Shown piece after piece: positions 58,828 to 64,000 of a stretch of 64,000 nt of DNA. The notes under the pieces were generated by a model. The model made no database searches and was not told the origin of the DNA. It worked only from the letters and a program-made list of their open reading frames with translations. The position numbers and the translations under genes are program-made. Location: the NCBI GenBank assembly GCA_030278955.1, contig JAOANR010000001.1, positions 42,496,890 to 42,560,889 of the forward strand. Reading direction: 5' to 3'. Every line of letters begins with the position of its first letter. The stretch's first letter is position 1. This DNA comes from Hygrophila difformis. Its lineage: Eukaryota; Streptophyta; Magnoliopsida; Lamiales; Acanthaceae.

Positions 58828-59019
58828 GAGACTTACAAAGAAAACTCAGATTTTCAAGCCATTTTCAATGTATTTCCAACTTCTTTGCAATCTTAATTCT
58901 TCTTCCATCTTTTCTAATCCTCTATGATTATTCATCAAAAATCAATAGAATTAAGAACAAAAGATCATCATTAAGACACTAAATTGGACGCAAATGACAG
59001 TTGCAAAAGGCTGTCATCA

Positions 59020-59972
59020 CCGACGTGACAAGGGTTTAAATTTAAACCTAACACGTGGACATAATATTAATCCATTTTCTTTTATCTTTTTTAAATTCAG
59101 TCCTAAACTTTTGTTTTCTTCCATTTAGTCATCTACCCAATTCAATCATTTTTGTATTAATTGGTCTCCAACCTTTCAAATTATTTATTTCAGGCCCATA
59201 ACCTTAAAATTTTTTTATTATTACAAATCCATTTATCAAATAAAATTCCAACATACTTCCGTAAATAAAATTAAACACCAAACCTCATACATTGGGTTTG
59301 ACTGCCTTGTTACCGGATCTTCCGTAAAATTTCTGCATCCATAGTCTTCCAAAAAGTAAAATTAAATCATTTACACAAAAATTAAAATTAAATCATTTAC
59401 TCAAACTTTGCTACGTTCTAAGGTAGGAAACAACGTATGATTGTACTAATTGTTGCTGAAGGAAACCAGAACCAATGAACCATCGGTTATGTTCGGGTGG
59501 TTAGAGAGAGTCCGTAAAATTCCGGAACTTGGAAGACCCGGTAACAAGCAGTCAAACCCAATGTATAAGGCTGGGTCTTTAATTTTATTTACGGAAGTAT
59601 GTTGGACATTTATTTGATAAATGGATTAGCAATAATAAAAAAAAAATTAAGGTTCTGGGCCTGAAATAAATAATTTGAAAGGTTGGAGGCCAATTAATAT
59701 AAAAATGACTTATTTTGGTAGATGACTACATGGAACAAAACAAAAGTTTAGGACTGAATTGACAAAAGATAAAAGAAAATGGATTAATGTTATGTCCACG
59801 TGTTAGGTTTAAATTTAAACCACTGCCACGTCGGCAATTAGAGCATAATTAGTGAAGAAGGGACTGATTTGGACATAATTAGCATTTGTAGCGGACTGAT
59901 TTGATAATAAAATAGAAAAAGGACTGATTTGGATTTTTGGAAAAGAAAAAGGACCTACTTGGCCTTTTTTCC
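59020..59972. mobile_element. Foldback/MULE-like element, right part
   Basis: Left arm resumes at 59025 and runs to about 59335. A loop of about 170 bp (59336-59504) follows, then the right arm 59505-59972. The arms share long stretches such as AAATTTAAACCTAACACG and CATTGGGTTTGACTGC. Without element A the whole is about 1.1 kb with arms of about 460 bp. No transposase. Confidence 0.75.
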
Positions 59973-60472
59973 CATTTTTAAAGTATATCTCAATTATTTT
60001 TTAAATATTTTTTTGTTAAAATACTTATTTGTAATACATAATGTCAATGTTCTTCGTTATTAAATTTAATTCACACGTGTTAACCATCACAAACGGGAAG
60101 TTTATGACTCAATTTTTTGAGAAACTTTCTTTTTTAAAATAAAAAAATATAAAATGATACATTACTGTAAATATACAAAGTATTCAAGATTGACAAATTA
60201 CTATAAAATATATATTTTCAAAATTCCAACATTTTATATTTTTACATTTTTAAAATAAATATCATGTTATCATAAATAGTAATTTATATATTATTTATTA
60301 AAATATTTTATTGATCCGCACATATCAATTTAAAATAAAATATAATATTGGAAGTATTTATATCATTAAAATATATTAAGAGCATGATTAGTATATTTAA
60401 ATAATATATAAATTCCTATTTTTATTTTTATTTTTAAAAATATTATGTGTGATTATATAATTTTATTATAAT
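59973..60472. other. AT-rich spacer
   Basis: Very AT-rich; no gene or clear repeat recognised. Confidence 0.6.
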
Positions 60473-60585
60473 GATTTGATCTGGTCTAATCTAAAGTGAT
60501 CTTGTCTGATCTTAATTGGTTAGGTCTGATCTTATTTAATCTGGTCTGATTTTAATAAAAATAAATAATAAATCCTAAAAATAAT
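60473..60585. mobile_element. Fragment of the Tourist-like MITE
   Basis: GATCTGGTCTAATC repeats end in AAATAATAAATCCTAAAAATAA, the reverse complement (with changes) of the left interior of the MITE at 670-720. The terminal GGCCC is missing. Confidence 0.5.
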
Positions 60586-61230
60586 TAGAGGTGTCAAGAC
60601 GGTGAGGGCGGGCTCAAATTACCTCAGCCCAGCCTAACCCACCGGCGGAACGTGGACTAGCCCACGGTTTTTATTTAATTAATAAATTTAAATTTTTTAA
60701 TTATTAATTATGTAAGATCATTATTTATCGGAAATTAAATATATTATTTAATTTTAAAATAAAAAATATTTTAAAAAACATATATAAAAAGACTTAGTTT
60801 AATTTCGTAAAGTATTTTTTTAAAAAAAAACATGAAAGTAGTGTAAAAAATAATGGTAAGTAGCGGGCGTGATATATAATAAACATTAAAATTATTTTAA
60901 TTTAATTTAATTGATATTAAGTTTATTTTATATTTTTAATAATATTTTACAAAAAAATATATAATTATTAAATTATATAATACTACATTATTATTATTAT
61001 ATGATTTAAAATAATATTCAATAAACAAACATCTTAATTTAGATATTAATAACAAAACTAAAAACTTCTCTTAGCCAACAGGCTGGCCCATCCCGTCACG
61101 AGCCAGCCCAAGCAACGGCGGGCTAAGCAGACTGAGCTCATTTAGGTTTGCTTTTGAATGTGCTTTTTCTTTTTGAGACACAGAGGCTGGCTGGCACAAT
61201 GAGCCAAGCCCATTTTGACAATTTTAGAAA
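60586..61230. mobile_element. Possible non-autonomous hAT-like element
   Basis: The left end TAGAGGTGTCAAGACGG and the right end CCCATTTTGACAATTTTAG are roughly inverted, and G/C-rich GGCGGGCT and AGCCCA phrases lie near both ends. This resembles common plant hAT-derived elements, but I could not define a target duplication. Confidence 0.3.
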
Positions 61231-61756
61231 TAAGTCCTACACATCGTATAATACAGTGATCCTAGAATTTTGTCAACGAAATGTATAACATAAAAATAGA
61301 GTTATTTTTTCCACACAACTAGCACACCCGCCCTCGCAATGCGCGGGAAGTAAATTTATATTTTTCAAGAAAAATAGCGTAATAATTTAAAAATTCAAAT
61401 ATTCTATTTTCTAAACTTAATTTGGTCATATCCATTTCCGACCACATATTATTAAGAAAAAAATTGAGAAAAACGATGATAAAAAAAGAGCCTGTACCAT
61501 AAAATGTAAAGTAAAATTTTCTGGTAGTGAATATGGTGTTGTAGACTGCACATGCAGAATGGTTGTAGGAGCTTTTATGTGATGCGCGCGATGATTTATG
61601 CGATGTTTAGATAATGGGTTATGGATTGCACAATTATGTCATGATTAAGTAATGGCAAAACAATAATGCTCTCGAACATTACAAAAATTATAGTTCCCAT
61701 TACGCCTGCACATGCAGGCAGAATATTGTCCGCACGCTAACTATATTGAAATATAC
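61231..61756. other. Spacer with one GC hairpin
   Basis: No gene. CCCGCCCTCGCAATGCGCGGG at 61329-61350 is a short imperfect palindrome of a type seen at ends of several plant repeats. Confidence 0.4.
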
Positions 61757-63307
61757 TGTAATACCCGAGAAATCGCCATCGAAAATTTAAATCCAAAAAT
61801 AAAGAATTGGATTTAATTATTAAAACCGAAATAATTCCGAGAGAGCGGAATTAATTATTTATCGGAAGATAGCAACTCGAAACGAGTTTATCAAATTGTC
61901 CCAACGATCACGGATAATTCCCACATTATGATTTTTATTTTTTTTGAAGATAAGAAATCTTAATATTAAAAAAAAAAAAAAAATGTTACTGTAGCACGTG
62001 GCTACTGTAGCACTACTGTAGCAGCCGTACTATTGTCGGATCTTGCCCCTTTTATGGCCAAAATTCATCCCCCAACACCCCATTATCAGCCATTATCATC
62101 CCTTCCTCATCCCAAACTCTTCCAAAAACCAAATCCACCAAGTTCTTACCTTCCGACGACCTTCCGGTGACTTTCCGGCAACTTTCCGGCAACCAAATCC
62201 GACCAAGGAAGTGTGTAGATCAAGGATTCGTAGGCTTTGGATTGTTGGTATGATGTAAATCAAGTTTCCTTATTGTTTTAAGTTCATAATCAACATTCTA
62301 ACTTACGGATGTTTACTTCCAAACACGTTCGTAGCCAAAGGAGAAGAAGAACGTGTTGCGTAGCTCCGTTCGTGATGATTTTTGACGAATCGATCGACCC
62401 TAGGATGTTCAAGAACTCACTTACTGTAAGTCAATACCTTCCATATCAATATGGGGGGTTTAAAGGCATCCGAAACATTGGATCTAAAACGAAACGTTAA
62501 AATCGAACCTAAAAACCCCAATCTACGTATTTTCTGAAATCCGACCAAAACTCTTACTTCGAGTGTTCAAACCTAAAAACTCAAAACTAAGATTTTGATC
62601 CTAAGATCTTAAGTATATTGTGTAAATATTTCAGAGATTTTCATCGAGTTTTGATACCCCAAATCGTGTCGGACATATTCTGCGTTTTTAAGAATTTTCA
62701 AAGGTTGACAGTTTTCATGACCGAACTTGAGGAGCATATTTCTATCATTTCTAGACCAAACTAATCTTTGTGATCTAAATAAAAGTTGTTTATAATCATG
62801 TCTAGTATGAGCATGTAAAATTTCAGAATTTTTGGAGTCCATTTGATATGTTAAAAAGTCGAATCTTTGAAAGGTATCAAACCTGAATCCTGGCAGCATA
62901 CTATTTGTGTAGAAAACTTGATTTTTGACATGCTTCCCATCGTTTTTCCGAAAAATTCAAAATATGAAAGTTGTTCATTGGGATGTTTTTGAGATACTGT
63001 GAAAATTTCAGATCAATCGCCTAAGAAATGGATTTTTAAACTGAAAAGGCGTAAACTGTGACATCGATCGGTTTTAAACTTGTGAGATTTTGAAATTTCT
63101 AAACAAACGATCGAAATCTTGTTATATGATAAAGCTATATTTTTGAAAATCCCGTTACACTAAAGTTGAAACGATATTGGTTACATTGGTTACATAAAAT
63201 TAGGGGGTGAGTGCTCTGCAGGGTGCCCTCCTAATTATTCATTTCGTGCCTTTATGGACGATGGTTACTCCGCGCGAAAGATTGCCAAAATGGCATCTTA
63301 TTTTTGG

Positions 63308-63485
63308 GCCTATCCTCTCGGGTGTATCCGTATGGGTTACTCGAGGCTCGACGGAGTGGTACTGGATATGGCGGATTTGGCTACAAGAGCCAACGGGCCT
63401 ACCCTCTCGGGTGTATCCGTATGGGTTACTCGAGGCTCGACGGAGTGGTACTGGGTATGGCGGATAGGCTGCGGCCGCCGGGCTA
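63308..63485. repeat. 89-bp tandem repeat
   Basis: Two near-identical 89-bp units, each containing CTCTCGGGTGTATCCGTATG, start at 63308 and 63397. Confidence 0.85.
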
Positions 63486-63600
63486 CAGGCTAAATGAGAT
63501 ATGATACTTATGAAATTGGCTGAGGCCGCCGGATCACCGGCTAAATGATACTTTTGAAATTGGCTGCGGCCGCTGGATCACCGGCTAAATGATATATTGT
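63466..63600. repeat. Short tandem repeat (GGCCGCCGG units)
   Basis: Three degenerate units of about 45-60 bp with GGCTGMGGCCGCYGG and ACCGGCTAAATGATA. Confidence 0.7.
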
Positions 63601-64000
63601 TGAGATGGTGGCGTAACGGGGAAAAATTTAAAAAGCTCAAATTTTTATTTATTTACTTATGGCACTATTCGTGTTTTTTTAAATCATGTCTTAAATAATT
63701 GCCCATGCTTAAATTTTTAATTATGAAATTAAATGTGTCTTTAAAGCATGCAACTAAATTCTTATTTTTAAATTGGTAAATAAAGTGTTTTGTATGCATG
63801 ACAAAGAGTTTAATCTTAATTATTAAAATCTAACCCCTTTATTGCTATGCTAGGATTGACTTACTCAGTATTTTATAATACTGATAAAAACCGTTCTTTT
63901 TTTTCTATTACAGAGTACGGAGCATGATCATACATTGGGGGATCATTTTGGACATTTAAATTATTTATTATGACTTGCATGAACGGGCCTGTTTAACCCG

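Larger units (their letters stand above)
1274..59019 (-). mobile_element. Element A: Athila-type LTR retrotransposon carrying F-box genes
   Basis: The element begins TG and ends CA and is flanked by a perfect 5-bp duplication CCGAC (1269-1273 and 59020-59024). Its LTRs are 3330 bp each and differ at roughly 15 positions by my count. All genes are on the minus strand. Sense order: 5' LTR, PBS, deleted gag/RT/RNase H, integrase, five F-box units, two hairpins, env-position gene, PPT, 3' LTR. Removing nested elements B and C with one duplication each leaves about 22.3 kb, large for this family because of the F-box cargo. The tRNA-Asp primer site, Gag and Pol sequence and an extra gene after pol fit the Athila lineage of Ty3/Gypsy. 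With its RT palm missing it cannot be autonomous now. Confidence 0.93.
55690..59019 (-). repeat. 5' LTR of element A
   Basis: Same length as 1274-4603. TATA at 58421-58429; palindromes upstream at 58463-58827 and on the leader side at 57305-57558. Confidence 0.95.
61757..64000. mobile_element. Probable partial Gypsy LTR running off the window
   Basis: It opens TGTAATACCCGAG, close to the TGTAACACCC start common in plant Gypsy (Del/Tekay) LTRs. The rest is non-coding with LTR-like phrases and internal tandem repeats. Neither the far end nor a partner is in view, so this is a suggestion from the terminal sequence only. Confidence 0.45.

Noticed and set aside
62043..62500. Small plus-strand frames at the right edge
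   Set aside because: Short, no recognisable domain, and inside probable LTR sequence.

Overview
This window is nuclear DNA of a flowering plant, probably a eudicot. It is AT-rich and built almost entirely of nested transposable elements, with plant-type introns, plant promoter motifs and plant Ty3/Gypsy proteins. I see no clear single-copy host gene and no rRNA, tRNA or CRISPR locus.

Layout, outside to inside. A long-inverted-repeat (foldback, Mutator-like) DNA element lies at 1131-1273 plus 59020-59972. A 57.7-kb minus-strand LTR retrotransposon, ELEMENT A (1274-59019), is inserted in it, with 3330-bp LTRs and 5-bp target duplication CCGAC. Two further minus-strand LTR elements sit inside A. 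ELEMENT B (38375-53925, duplication GAGTC) splits A's pol gene. ELEMENT C (9921-29846, duplication CAGGG) splits A's env-like gene. A 1052-bp Mutator-like element with a 9-bp duplication sits in one LTR of B. All three retroelements have a primer-binding site matching the 3' end of tRNA-Asp and Athila-type Gag-Pol or its remnants. By-eye LTR differences are well under 1 percent, so all are young.

ELEMENT C is the most complete: 5' LTR, PBS, an uninterrupted 1985-aa gag-pol frame, then an F-box gene with its own promoter, two exons and an intron, then the 3' LTR. ELEMENT A has a deletion-fused gag/RT, integrase, five F-box coding units in tandem (30695-36433), then a long env-position gene cut by C and by one in-frame TGA. 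ELEMENT B has no gag, pol or F-box gene and looks like a non-autonomous relative of C.

The unusual system is the F-box cargo and its regulation. Six F-box proteins of about 242-256 aa sit inside retrotransposons. The internal F-box promoters of A and C copy the layout of the LTR promoters: a cluster of CpG-containing palindromes just upstream of a TATA box. The palindrome sequence differs between A (CTCGCTTTG type) and C (GTCGCGGAAC type) but matches each element's own LTR. Seven copies of a stem-loop (arms CTCACATTTAGAG / CTCTAAATGTGAG) lie between cistrons, several 40-75 nt before a 3' splice site, and the 3' side of each resembles the polypurine-tract/LTR junction of its own element.

Right of A are MITE-like fragments and, from about 61757, what looks like the start of another Gypsy LTR running off the window. 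Functions of the F-box proteins are inference; none was tested.
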